From NCBI GenBank assembly GCA_947457715.1, contig CANGXK010000020.1:1-16282 (forward strand): DNA of 16,282 nucleotides. Reading direction: 5' to 3'. Position numbers and translations under genes: made by a program. The number at the start of each line of letters is the position of its first letter. Within the stretch, counting starts at the first letter, position 1. The notes under the pieces were generated by a model. That model did no database searches, was not told where the DNA came from, and saw nothing but the letters and a program-made list of their open reading frames with translations. Of this stretch, positions 1-6,890 are shown one piece after another. The DNA is from Gemmatimonadota bacterium. GTDB taxonomy: Bacteria; Gemmatimonadota; Gemmatimonadetes; Gemmatimonadales; Gemmatimonadaceae.

Positions 1-467
1 GACTCTTCGGGGTCGAGGTCGTGTGACACCACGGCCAAGCGGGTGCCGTCGGGCGACCATTCGTACTCGCCCACGCCGCCCTTGAGATCCGTGAGCCGCA
101 CCGCGTCACCGCCGGCACGATCGAGCAGCCACACCTGGCCGCCCTTCGACTCGTAGCGTCCCGACACGAAGCTCAGATAACGATTGTCGGGGCTCCATCG
201 CGGATTGCTTTCGCCTTCCGGTGAACTCGTCATGCGGATGGTGCGGGTGCCCTCGTAGTTCACCATCCACACATCGCTGTCGCTCTTGTCCTTCGCCGAG
301 TCGACGGTGGTGACGGTGTAGGCAATCCACGCGCCATCGGGGGAGATGCGAGCCGCGCCGACGTCACGCAGGCGATAGATGTCGGCGCTGCGAATCGGAC
401 GGGGGGATTGGGCGCCTGCGACGGAAGCGGAGGCCGCCAGGAGGGCGAGAAGGAGCGGAAAACGCAT
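1..467 (-). CDS. S9-family (prolyl oligopeptidase-like) peptidase, N-terminal part only
   Basis: The visible 155 codons start at an ATG at 467 and run off the left edge, so the C-terminal part, including any catalytic domain, is not seen. Residues 1-20 form a Sec signal peptide with a hydrophobic core LLLALLAAS and a likely cleavage after AGA, just before Gln20. The mature part opens with DIYRLRDVGAARISPDG, then repeats ISPDG (41-45), WSPD (91-94) and WSPDG (137-141). These are blades of the TolB/DPP4-type beta-propeller that precedes the alpha/beta hydrolase domain in secreted S9 dipeptidyl or acylaminoacyl peptidases. By family knowledge it would cleave short peptides in the periplasm. The upstream AGGTG at about 10 bases is a weak ribosome-binding site. 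A TolB-like propeller protein without a peptidase domain is the main alternative. The gene lies downstream of the MFS gene on the same strand but is separated from it by a 200-base repeat-filled gap. Confidence 0.8.
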   Translation of the reverse strand, partial: MRFPLLLALLAASASVAGAQSPRPIRSADIYRLRDVGAARISPDGAWIAYTVTTVDSAKDKSDSDVWMVNYEGTRTIRMTSSPEGESNPRWSPDNRYLSFVSGRYESKGGQVWLLDRAGGDAVRLTDLKGGVGEYEWSPDGTRLAVVSHDLDPEE

Positions 468-519
468 CGCGAAACGGCACCTGATTTGGAGTGGAAGCTA
501 CGACGCACGAGAACAGCGG

Positions 520-665
520 CTGCGGGCTATGTGCTGTTGGCTCGGGGTGGTGAGTACTGGGTCCTGAGTACTGGGTCGTAAAACCCAGTATCCAGAACCC
601 AGTACCCAGTACCTCAAGCCAACAGCCAACAGCCCACAGCAGAGCCCAAAGCCCAGAGCCCAAAG
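520..665. repeat. Degenerate heptamer array arranged as a long imperfect palindrome
   Basis: The gap between the MFS stop and the peptidase gene is built from 7-base units. Reading plus from 584 the units are CCCAGTA, TCCAGAA, CCCAGTA, CCCAGTA, CCTCAAG, CCAACAG, CCAACAG, CCCACAG, then a 5-base CAGAG, CCCAAAG, CCCAGAG and CCCAAAG, ending at the MFS stop codon. The left half (520-575) is the same kind of array inverted: TACTGGG, TCCTGAG, TACTGGG, TGGTGAG, CTCGGGG, CTGTTGG, CTATGTG and CTGCGGG going outward. The two halves stay in heptamer register around a centre at 576-583, and by hand 44 of 56 positions pair. No coding potential or target-site duplication is evident. The structure resembles dispersed heptanucleotide repeats or a REP/MITE-like element, but I cannot assign it to a named family. 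Confidence 0.85.
551..608 (-). terminator. Central hairpin of the heptamer palindrome; possible end of MFS transcript
   Basis: The core of the palindrome pairs 551-577 with 582-608, with 22 of 27 positions complementary and a 4-base loop. In the minus-strand transcript this lies 60-117 bases after the MFS stop and 84 bases before the peptidase start. It could block 3' exonucleases or reduce read-through. No T-tract follows it, so a classic intrinsic terminator is not supported. Confidence 0.4.
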
Positions 666-667
666 CC

Positions 668-1915
668 CTACGAAGCCTTCACCACGCGTGGGGCATACAG
701 CTCCATATCCCGCCCCAGCAACAGCGTCGCCAGCACCAGCGTCGCGCTGATCCAGAACGGGCTTTGCATGCCGAACGTGTCGAACGCAAACCCGAGAATG
801 ATCGGGAAGCCGACGCGTGTGATGCCGCCGTACGTTTGCTGCACACCCATGTACAATCCGCGCTCCGACCCCGCCACCACGCGCGACAGCATCGCCGTGA
901 CACACGGGAACGTGAACGCGGTGCCAAGCGGCAGCAGTCCGACCGCGAGCGCCAGCGTCACAAAGTCGCGCGAGAACGACAGGCCGATCAAGCCGACGGC
1001 GAGGAAGACCACACCGTAGCGGCTCAGTCGCGCTTCGCCGAAGTGGTCGACGATCTTACCCAGGAACAGCGCGCGCACCACGACGCTCAGCACGCCGATG
1101 TACATGAAGAAGTAGCCGATCGTGTCGGCCGTGACATCGAAGCGTGCCGCCAGGAACAGCGCGAGGATGGCCGTCGTGCCCTGGAACGCGCCGATCGCGA
1201 TCGCGTAGATCAGCACCAGCCGCGACGCGGGCTCGCTGGGGTGGCTCAATACCCGGAACACCGCTTCGCGCGATCCCTTCCGCACCGGCTTCGAGCCGTC
1301 GGCGTTGTTGGCCACCGGCTTCCGCACTTCGGTGAGATACTTCGAGGCGAAGACGATGTTCACGAGGCACAAGCCTGCCGCCACCAGTCCCGGCGTATGC
1401 GGCCCCCAATGTTGGACCCAGCTGCCGATCACCGGTCCGAGCGCAACACCGGCGTTCGTGGCCGCCGAGAGCCAGCCAAGGCTTTTGGCGCGGTCTTCCG
1501 GACGGGTGGCATCGGCCACGTAGGCCTGAATCACGCTCACCGTGCCGCCGCCCGCTCCCTGCACGATGCGTGACAGCAGCAGCAGCCACAGCGAGTCGGC
1601 ATAGGCGAACACGGCGTAGGCGACCGCGCTCGAGGCGAGGCCGACGATCAGCGCCGGACGACGGCCGTGCTTGTCGCTGAACCGTCCCCACAGCGGCGCA
1701 CTGAGCAGCTGGGCCACGCTGAACGAACTCACCAGCAGTCCCACCACCAAGCCGCCAGCCCCAAGATCCTTCGCGTAGAACGGCAGCAGCGGCAGAATCA
1801 TCAGCATGCCGAGCATGTCGATGAATCCGGTCACCATCAACACCGAGAGCCTGCCGAATGCGGATTTGCCGCCGTCGATCGGATGCTCGTCGGTGTGTGG
1901 GTTCGGTGCGGTCAC
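668..1915 (-). CDS. MFS transporter, DHA1/multidrug-efflux-like
   Basis: This is a 415-residue, about 12-helix membrane protein of the major facilitator superfamily, probably an inner-membrane proton-coupled exporter. After a short hydrophilic N-terminus the first helix starts near residue 22. Motif A in the loop after helix 2 is intact (GRFSDKHGRRP, 77-87), helix 4 carries LSRIVQGAGGG (115-124), and helix 5 has the antiporter motif C NAGVALGPVIG (154-164), which points to drug:H+ antiporters such as the tetracycline/Bcr group. A hydrophilic central loop (about 197-230) splits the halves. I chose the GTG at 1915. The frame stays open to an ATG at 2056, but that would overlap the upstream permease gene by 62 bases and add a basic, non-membrane leader. 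No clear Shine-Dalgarno supports either start. It sits 79 bases after the ABC importer operon on the same strand, so cotranscription is possible. The substrate cannot be told from sequence. Confidence 0.85.
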   Translation of the reverse strand: MTAPNPHTDEHPIDGGKSAFGRLSVLMVTGFIDMLGMLMILPLLPFYAKDLGAGGLVVGLLVSSFSVAQLLSAPLWGRFSDKHGRRPALIVGLASSAVAYAVFAYADSLWLLLLSRIVQGAGGGTVSVIQAYVADATRPEDRAKSLGWLSAATNAGVALGPVIGSWVQHWGPHTPGLVAAGLCLVNIVFASKYLTEVRKPVANNADGSKPVRKGSREAVFRVLSHPSEPASRLVLIYAIAIGAFQGTTAILALFLAARFDVTADTIGYFFMYIGVLSVVVRALFLGKIVDHFGEARLSRYGVVFLAVGLIGLSFSRDFVTLALAVGLLPLGTAFTFPCVTAMLSRVVAGSERGLYMGVQQTYGGITRVGFPIILGFAFDTFGMQSPFWISATLVLATLLLGRDMELYAPRVVKAS

Positions 1916-1994
1916 TCGCGTACCATCATGGGGAGGAGCTGCGCTGCCGATGCAGCGTGCCGATACCGTGACGCGGGGAGCATCACGTGGAGTA

Positions 1995-2870
1995 TCACTC
2001 AGTTTTGCCGAGTGCCGCCGGTGCGACACTCCGTCCAACGACGCCCGCCAGCGCAATGATGGTCAGCACATAGGGAATCATCTCCACGAACTGACTGGGA
2101 ATCAGCTGCGAGCCCTGCAGCTGAATCTGTAGCGTTTCGGCGCCGGCGAACAGGAGACACGCCACCGCCACGCGAACCGGCTCCCATCGTCCGAAGATCA
2201 CGGCCGCCAGCGCGATGAAGCCGCGACCCGCCGTCATGCTGTCGGAGAACTGGTGCTGGTCGAGCGCGAGGTAGGCGCCGCCAAGACTCGCCAGCGAGCC
2301 GGCGATGAGCAATCCCTGCAGACGCAAGCGCGTCACGGCCACACCCAACGTCGCGGCCGCTTCCGGCTTCTCGCCCACGGCGCGCGCCCGCAATCCGAAC
2401 GGTGTGCGATAAAGCACCCATGCCAGCACGGGGAGTGCAGCCAGTCCCATCCATACCACGGGGTTCACGAAACTCGCGAACATGCCACCGGTGCCTTCAC
2501 CACCGAAGCCCGGCACGCGCGGCGAGTTGCTCGCGCTATCGAAGATCCGCCGCAGATAGAAACGCGTGGCGGCCACGACCAGCAGGTTGATCGCCACACC
2601 GACCACCACCTGATTGGCCTTGTAGCGCAGCGTGGCCACGGCCAACACCGCCGTCACCATTGCACCCGCCACCAGCGCGCCGGCCAGGCCAGCCCACGGA
2701 TTGCCGCCGTAGTAACTCCCCAGCGCCGCGCCGAACGCGCCCGCCAGCATCATGCCTTCGAGCCCGAGTGCGATGATGCCCACGCGCTCCGACATCACCC
2801 CGCCGGCCGCCGCGAGCAGATACGGAATCGCAATGCGAATGGTCTGCAGCAGGAAGGTGAGCAGGATCAT
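1995..2870 (-). CDS. BMP-type (nucleoside) ABC transporter permease, second subunit
   Basis: A 291-residue integral membrane protein of the BPD_transp_2 permease family, the shorter of the pair in nucleoside importers (NupQ/YufQ type). The family hallmark is SERVGIIALGLEGMML at 27-42, followed by several hydrophobic helices and a cytoplasmic loop with GLRARAVGEKPEAAATLGV that should dock on the ATPase. It would form the transmembrane pore together with the upstream permease. Its ATG at 2870 overlaps the upstream stop codon as ATGA, so translation is probably coupled. The length matches the family. This is the last gene of the four-gene importer set. Nucleoside is the best-supported substrate class for this operon layout, but related systems take other small molecules, and the sequence does not settle this. 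Confidence 0.9.
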   Translation of the reverse strand: MILLTFLLQTIRIAIPYLLAAAGGVMSERVGIIALGLEGMMLAGAFGAALGSYYGGNPWAGLAGALVAGAMVTAVLAVATLRYKANQVVVGVAINLLVVAATRFYLRRIFDSASNSPRVPGFGGEGTGGMFASFVNPVVWMGLAALPVLAWVLYRTPFGLRARAVGEKPEAAATLGVAVTRLRLQGLLIAGSLASLGGAYLALDQHQFSDSMTAGRGFIALAAVIFGRWEPVRVAVACLLFAGAETLQIQLQGSQLIPSQFVEMIPYVLTIIALAGVVGRSVAPAALGKTE

Positions 2871-4045
2871 GATACCCCCTTCCGCGCATCGCGGTAGAAC
2901 GCCGCAGTCACGCTGGCCGCCGCGGCCCGCAACTGCTTCTGCACTTCGGGCACGGCGGTGGCGACCGCGAGAATCACGACCGCCGTGAGAATATCGGTGA
3001 GCTGCTTCGGCACGACGGCATTCACGGCGAGTCCGCCCTGCGAGAGCGTGGCGAACAGCAGCGCGGCCGCGAGAATGCCGAACGGATGATTACGTCCCAC
3101 CAGCGCCACCGCGATGCCGAGGAAACCCGCCCCGCCGGCGAAGCCCTCTTCGTAGTAGCCCTTGTAGCCCAGTACGAAATTCATGCCGCCCAATCCGGCG
3201 AGCGCACCCGACAAACACATCGTGAAGAACAGCAAGCGTGGCACCCGCACGCCGCCGTACTCGGCGGCATCAGGCTGCAGCCCCACCGCGCGCAGTTCAT
3301 ACCCGCTGCGGGTACGGAACAGATACCACCAACTCGCCACCGCGGCGAGCACGGCAAACACGATCGTGAAGTTCGCGGCACTGCCGCGGAACGCCGTAAA
3401 GTGGTCGGCGAAGCGCGGTATCATGCCGGCCACGATTGGCGGCGTGTGCAGCGTTTCCGGCACATTCAGCTTCGACGACACGATCCAGTTGAGAAACGCC
3501 AGCACGATGAAGTTGAGCATGATCGTCACGATCACTTCGCTCGCGCCGAACTTCGCGCGCAGCGCGCCGGGCACGGCACCGACACCGGCACCGACCAGCA
3601 TGGCCGCCAACAGGCACAGCGGCACCGCAATCAGCGCCGGTGTACCGGCCGGCAGCAGCATGCCGAGTACCGCGGCGCCGAAGCCACCAGCGGCGAGCTG
3701 TCCTTCCGCGCCCACGTTGAACAGCCCCGCGCGTCCGGCCAGCGCAAAGGCCAGACCGGTGCAGGCCAGCGTGGTCGTCTTGTACAGCACCTGCCCGATG
3801 CCGTAGGCATTACCCCACGTGCCATCGACCAGCAGACGGAATACGGTACTCGGCGCTTCGCCGAAGCTGAGGATGAGCAGGTCGCCCACGACCGCCGCGA
3901 TGGCCAGCGCCACCAACGGCGGCAGGAATCCACCGGCCAGTCCGATGCCGGCGTGCGCCGGCAACTCCGCCATCGCGCGCACTTCGCCGGTGCTCTGCAT
4001 TTCCCGCTGGTGTTCGCGCGGCGGCGTCGCTGGTCCGGTACTCAT
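2867..4045 (-). CDS. BMP-type (nucleoside) ABC transporter permease, first subunit
   Basis: A 392-residue membrane protein of the BPD_transp_2 family, corresponding to the longer permease of nucleoside importers (NupP/YufP type). After a hydrophilic N-terminus of about 35 residues it carries the conserved AGRAGLFNVGAEGQL (103-117) and GASEVIVTIMLN (167-178). The loop ELRAVGLQPDAAEYGGV is the ATPase coupling region, and about 8-10 helices follow overall. I chose the ATG at 4045 because it forms an ATGA overlap with the ATPase stop codon. The frame is open further upstream to 4090, but that would put the start well inside the ATPase gene. Its own stop overlaps the start of the next permease in the same way. 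It would pair with that permease to make the pore. Confidence 0.9.
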   Translation of the reverse strand: MSTGPATPPREHQREMQSTGEVRAMAELPAHAGIGLAGGFLPPLVALAIAAVVGDLLILSFGEAPSTVFRLLVDGTWGNAYGIGQVLYKTTTLACTGLAFALAGRAGLFNVGAEGQLAAGGFGAAVLGMLLPAGTPALIAVPLCLLAAMLVGAGVGAVPGALRAKFGASEVIVTIMLNFIVLAFLNWIVSSKLNVPETLHTPPIVAGMIPRFADHFTAFRGSAANFTIVFAVLAAVASWWYLFRTRSGYELRAVGLQPDAAEYGGVRVPRLLFFTMCLSGALAGLGGMNFVLGYKGYYEEGFAGGAGFLGIAVALVGRNHPFGILAAALLFATLSQGGLAVNAVVPKQLTDILTAVVILAVATAVPEVQKQLRAAAASVTAAFYRDARKGVS

Positions 4046-5607
4046 ACCGCCGCTCCCGTCATGTAAGGACCCAACTGCTCGGCCGTGCACTGCGCCGCCG
4101 GCAGTACGGTCACGAACCGCCCGCCGTACATCACGGCAATGCGATCGGAGAGTGCGAGCACTTCCGGCAGATCGGCACTCACCAACAGAATCCCCTTGCC
4201 GGCATCGCGCGCGGCCCGCAACTGCGCGTGAATGAATTCGATCGCACCCACGTCCACACCGCGTGTGGGCTGCGCTGCCAGCAACACGCTGAACTCGCGG
4301 CCCATCTCGCGCGCGATCACGACCTTCTGCTGATTGCCGCCCGACAGCGCGCGCGCCGGCAGCGCCGGCATGGCCGGGCGGATGTCGAACCGCTGCACCT
4401 GCTCGGCGGCGTTCGTAGCGATGCGCGCCGCGTCGAGCGAGCCGAACGATCCGAAATGATGCTGCCGGCCGAGAATGAGATTCTCGGCGATACTGTAGTC
4501 GAGAACGAGGCCGCGACGGTGCCGGTCTTCGGGAATGTGCGACAATCCGAGATCGGCCCGTTCACGTACGGAGCGCGTGCTACAATCGTGCGACAACAGA
4601 TGCACACTTCCCGATGGCATCGCGCGCAATCCGGCGATCGCTTCGAGCAGTTCCGTCTGGCCGTTGCCTTCCACGCCGGCAATCCCGAGAATCTCGCCGG
4701 GGCGAATCTCGAAGCTGAGATCGTGCACGGCGCGCGTGCCGCGGTCCGACATCACCGTCACGTGCTTCACGCGCAGCACCGGCGTTGCCGATGATTCCAC
4801 CGCGGCCGGTGCCACCCACGATTCGGCGTCGCCCTGCGCATCGAGATGCAGCTGCACATCGCGGCCGACCATGGCGCGCGCGATCTCGCGCGGCGTCGTG
4901 CCTGCGGTCGCGAAGCGCGACATCGTCATGCCGCCGCGCATCACGGTGATCGTGTCGGACACCGCGATCACTTCGTCGAGCTTGTGCGTGATCAGCACGA
5001 CCGTGCCGCCATCGGCCTTGAGCGCGCGCAGCACGGTCCACAGATCGCGCACTTCCGGCGGCGAGAGCACCGCCGTGGGTTCGTCGAGAATAAGAATCTT
5101 GGCGCCACGGTACAGCGCCTTCAGAATCTCGACGCGCTGCGCCTCACCCACCGACAGATCGGCCACTTTCGCTTTTGCATCCACGTGCAGGCCGCACTTC
5201 TTGCACAGCGACTCCACTTCGCTCGCCGCGCGATGCAGATCCACCTGCATGCCTTTGCGCGGTTCCATGCCCAGAATCACGTTCTCGGCCACCGTGAGCG
5301 AGGGCACGAGCATGAAATGCTGATGCACCATGCCGACGCCGGCGGCGATCGCGTCTGGTGTTTTCCAGCCGGTGACGTCCTTGCCGTTCACCAGCACCGT
5401 GCCGGCATCGGGCGCGTACATGCCCGCCAGCACGCGCATCAGCGTGCTCTTGCCCGCACCATTCTCGCCCACCAGCGCGTGAATTTCGCCCGGTGCGACA
5501 TCGAGGAACGCGTCACGGTTGGCGACCACCGCGCCGAACGTTTTCACGACGCCCGTCATCCGGATCGCCGGCGTGTCCGATGCGCTCATACGCGCCGTCA
5601 TCGTCAT
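4042..5607 (-). CDS. BMP-type (nucleoside) ABC transporter ATPase with two nucleotide-binding domains
   Basis: A 521-residue cytoplasmic protein made of two fused ABC domains, as in NupO/YufO and the sugar importers of the CUT2 group. Domain 1 is complete: Walker A GENGAGKST (47-55), Q-loop Gln96, signature LSVGEAQRVE (151-160), Walker B ILILDEPT (171-178) and H-loop His208. Domain 2 has a degenerate Walker A, GVEGNGQTE (311-319), without the lysine. Its signature LSGGNQQK (421-428) is intact, and in Walker B the catalytic acidic residue is replaced (LLAAQPTRGVD, 442-452). This asymmetry is normal for the family: only one site is expected to hydrolyse ATP. The ATG at 5607 overlaps the binding-protein stop as ATGA. 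A later in-frame ATG (codon 7) is a less likely start. It powers import through the two downstream permeases. Confidence 0.93.
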   Translation of the reverse strand: MTMTARMSASDTPAIRMTGVVKTFGAVVANRDAFLDVAPGEIHALVGENGAGKSTLMRVLAGMYAPDAGTVLVNGKDVTGWKTPDAIAAGVGMVHQHFMLVPSLTVAENVILGMEPRKGMQVDLHRAASEVESLCKKCGLHVDAKAKVADLSVGEAQRVEILKALYRGAKILILDEPTAVLSPPEVRDLWTVLRALKADGGTVVLITHKLDEVIAVSDTITVMRGGMTMSRFATAGTTPREIARAMVGRDVQLHLDAQGDAESWVAPAAVESSATPVLRVKHVTVMSDRGTRAVHDLSFEIRPGEILGIAGVEGNGQTELLEAIAGLRAMPSGSVHLLSHDCSTRSVRERADLGLSHIPEDRHRRGLVLDYSIAENLILGRQHHFGSFGSLDAARIATNAAEQVQRFDIRPAMPALPARALSGGNQQKVVIAREMGREFSVLLAAQPTRGVDVGAIEFIHAQLRAARDAGKGILLVSADLPEVLALSDRIAVMYGGRFVTVLPAAQCTAEQLGPYMTGAAV

Positions 5608-6641
5608 CGGGTGCTCGGCACCTTGATACGCCCCGCCACGATGTCGGCTGTGAGCGCATTGAGCCGCGCCCGCACGGCGTCGGGAATCAGCGCCTTGTTG
5701 TTGGCGTCGTACACGTAGCCGACGCCATTCTCGGCCAGACCGAACTGCTGGATGCCACCCTTGAAGGTGCCGTCTTTCACGGCCTTTGCGGCCTGGAACA
5801 CCGATTCGTCGATGCCCTTCACCATCGACGTGAGCACGTGTCCGGGCGCTTCGCTGTACTGGTCGGCGTCCACCCCGATGCCCAGCTTGCCGGTGGTGCG
5901 CGCGGCCTCGAACACGCCGAGTCCGGTGGAGCCCGAGGCGTGGAAGATCACGTTCACGCCCTGATTGTACATCGCCAGCGCCATCTCCTTGCCCCGTCCG
6001 GGATTGCGAAACGCCTCGGGGGTGACGCCGGCGTAGTTCACCACGACCTCGCAGTCAGGGCAGACATGCTGCACGCCGGCGCGATAGCCCGCTTCGAACT
6101 TGTGAATGAGGGAGATATCCATGCCGCCCACGAAGCCCACCTTCTTACTGTTCCCCACCAGCGCCGCGAGGGCGCCGACCAGAAACGACCCCTCCTCTTC
6201 GCGGAACTTGAGGGCCACGAGATTGGGCGGCATCGGCAGGGGATTGCCGGCACTGTCGGCGGCAACGGCGTAGTCGACGTCGGCGAAGCGGACGTTGGGA
6301 TACTCTTTCGCCAACAGGTTGACGTCGTCGGTGAAGATGAAGCCGACGGCCACCACGAGGTCCATCCCCTCGGCGGCCAGCAGTCGCAGGCCGGCCTCGC
6401 GGTCGGAGCCTTCGCCCGGCTCGATGTAGCGCACGCGCGCGCCCAGCGCCTTTGCGGCGCGGAGGCCGCCCAGATAGGCGCCGTCGTTGAACGACTTGTC
6501 ACCGCGACCGCCGACGTCAAAGACGATCCCGACATCGAGGCCGTCGGAGGTGTCGGCGACCGTCGCCCCGGAGGGGTGGACGGTCAGCAGGGCGGCGTGG
6601 GCGAGGAGAAGCGCCCCGATGAGGTAGAGGGTCCGGCGCAT
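5604..6641 (-). CDS. BMP-family substrate-binding protein (nucleoside importer)
   Basis: A 345-residue periplasmic binding protein of the basic membrane protein (BMP/PnrA/Med) family and the first gene of the importer operon. The family signature VGIVFDVGGRGDKSFND spans 37-53. Other conserved blocks are VAVGFIFTDDV (98-108), REEEGSFLVGALAAL (147-161), KKVGFVGGMD (166-175), FHASGSTGLG (233-242) and GIGVDADQY (255-262). The ATG at 6641 gives a short Sec signal peptide (MRRTLYLIGALLLAHAAL) with probable cleavage near residues 26-29. Upstream in-frame codons to 6827 encode an arginine/proline-rich stretch and are rejected. Most characterised BMP proteins are lipoproteins, but here no lipobox cysteine is present, so the mature protein should be soluble. 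Cys194 and Cys197 (CPDC) form a CxxC pair. Binding of purine nucleosides is inferred from the family and the operon. The Shine-Dalgarno sequence is weak. Confidence 0.9.
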   Translation of the reverse strand: MRRTLYLIGALLLAHAALLTVHPSGATVADTSDGLDVGIVFDVGGRGDKSFNDGAYLGGLRAAKALGARVRYIEPGEGSDREAGLRLLAAEGMDLVVAVGFIFTDDVNLLAKEYPNVRFADVDYAVAADSAGNPLPMPPNLVALKFREEEGSFLVGALAALVGNSKKVGFVGGMDISLIHKFEAGYRAGVQHVCPDCEVVVNYAGVTPEAFRNPGRGKEMALAMYNQGVNVIFHASGSTGLGVFEAARTTGKLGIGVDADQYSEAPGHVLTSMVKGIDESVFQAAKAVKDGTFKGGIQQFGLAENGVGYVYDANNKALIPDAVRARLNALTADIVAGRIKVPSTR

Positions 6642-6656
6642 GGTCCGGAAGCTTCG

Positions 6657-6675
6657 CCGCAGAGCGCTGCTGCGG
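6657..6675 (-). other. Small GC-rich stem-loop in the leader of the BMP operon
   Basis: CCGCAG (6657-6662) pairs perfectly with CTGCGG (6670-6675) around a 7-base loop, 16 bases upstream of the binding-protein start codon. It is too small to be a known riboswitch. It may influence translation or may be chance in GC-rich DNA. Confidence 0.25.
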
Positions 6676-6857
6676 GAAGGGGTTATCGGGGCAAATGATG
6701 GGAACGGCCCACCGGGCGAGCGGGCGACCGGTGCGTTCGGGAGGAATCGCCGGGCGCAAGGTGGGGAATGTGTTGCGCCCTGCTCACTGCGGGACCACAC
6801 GCGGCGAGCAGGGCGATGACACGGCACAACGTACGCATGTTCACGGAAGGCGTGTTC

Positions 6858-6879
6858 CCCGGAGCTCGTAAGCCCCGGG
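6858..6879 (-). terminator. UACG-loop hairpin after the TPR-like gene
   Basis: On the minus strand CCCGGGGCT pairs with AGCTCCGGG over 9 positions (one G-U wobble), closed by a TACG tetraloop of the stable UNCG class. It begins 12 bases after the stop codon at 6891. No U-tract follows, so it is either a T-less terminator or a 3'-end protecting hairpin. It separates the TPR-like transcript from the importer operon, which starts 217 bases further on. Confidence 0.6.
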
Positions 6880-6890
6880 ATTCGTGCGTC

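Noticed and set aside
520..665. CRISPR array
   Set aside because: The units are 7 bases long with no spacers between them, and the two halves are inverted.
1916..2056. Extended N-terminus for the MFS gene from the ATG at 2056
   Set aside because: It would overlap the upstream permease by 62 bases and add an Arg/Ser-rich leader not typical of MFS proteins. The GTG at 1915 is preferred, though without a good Shine-Dalgarno.
4042..5607. Loss-of-function in the second ATPase domain
   Set aside because: The missing Walker A lysine and altered Walker B are the normal state of the second domain in this transporter family.
5493..6698. Plus-strand open frame of about 400 codons opposite the BMP gene
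   Set aside because: It mirrors a clear BMP-family gene and shows only shadow-type composition.
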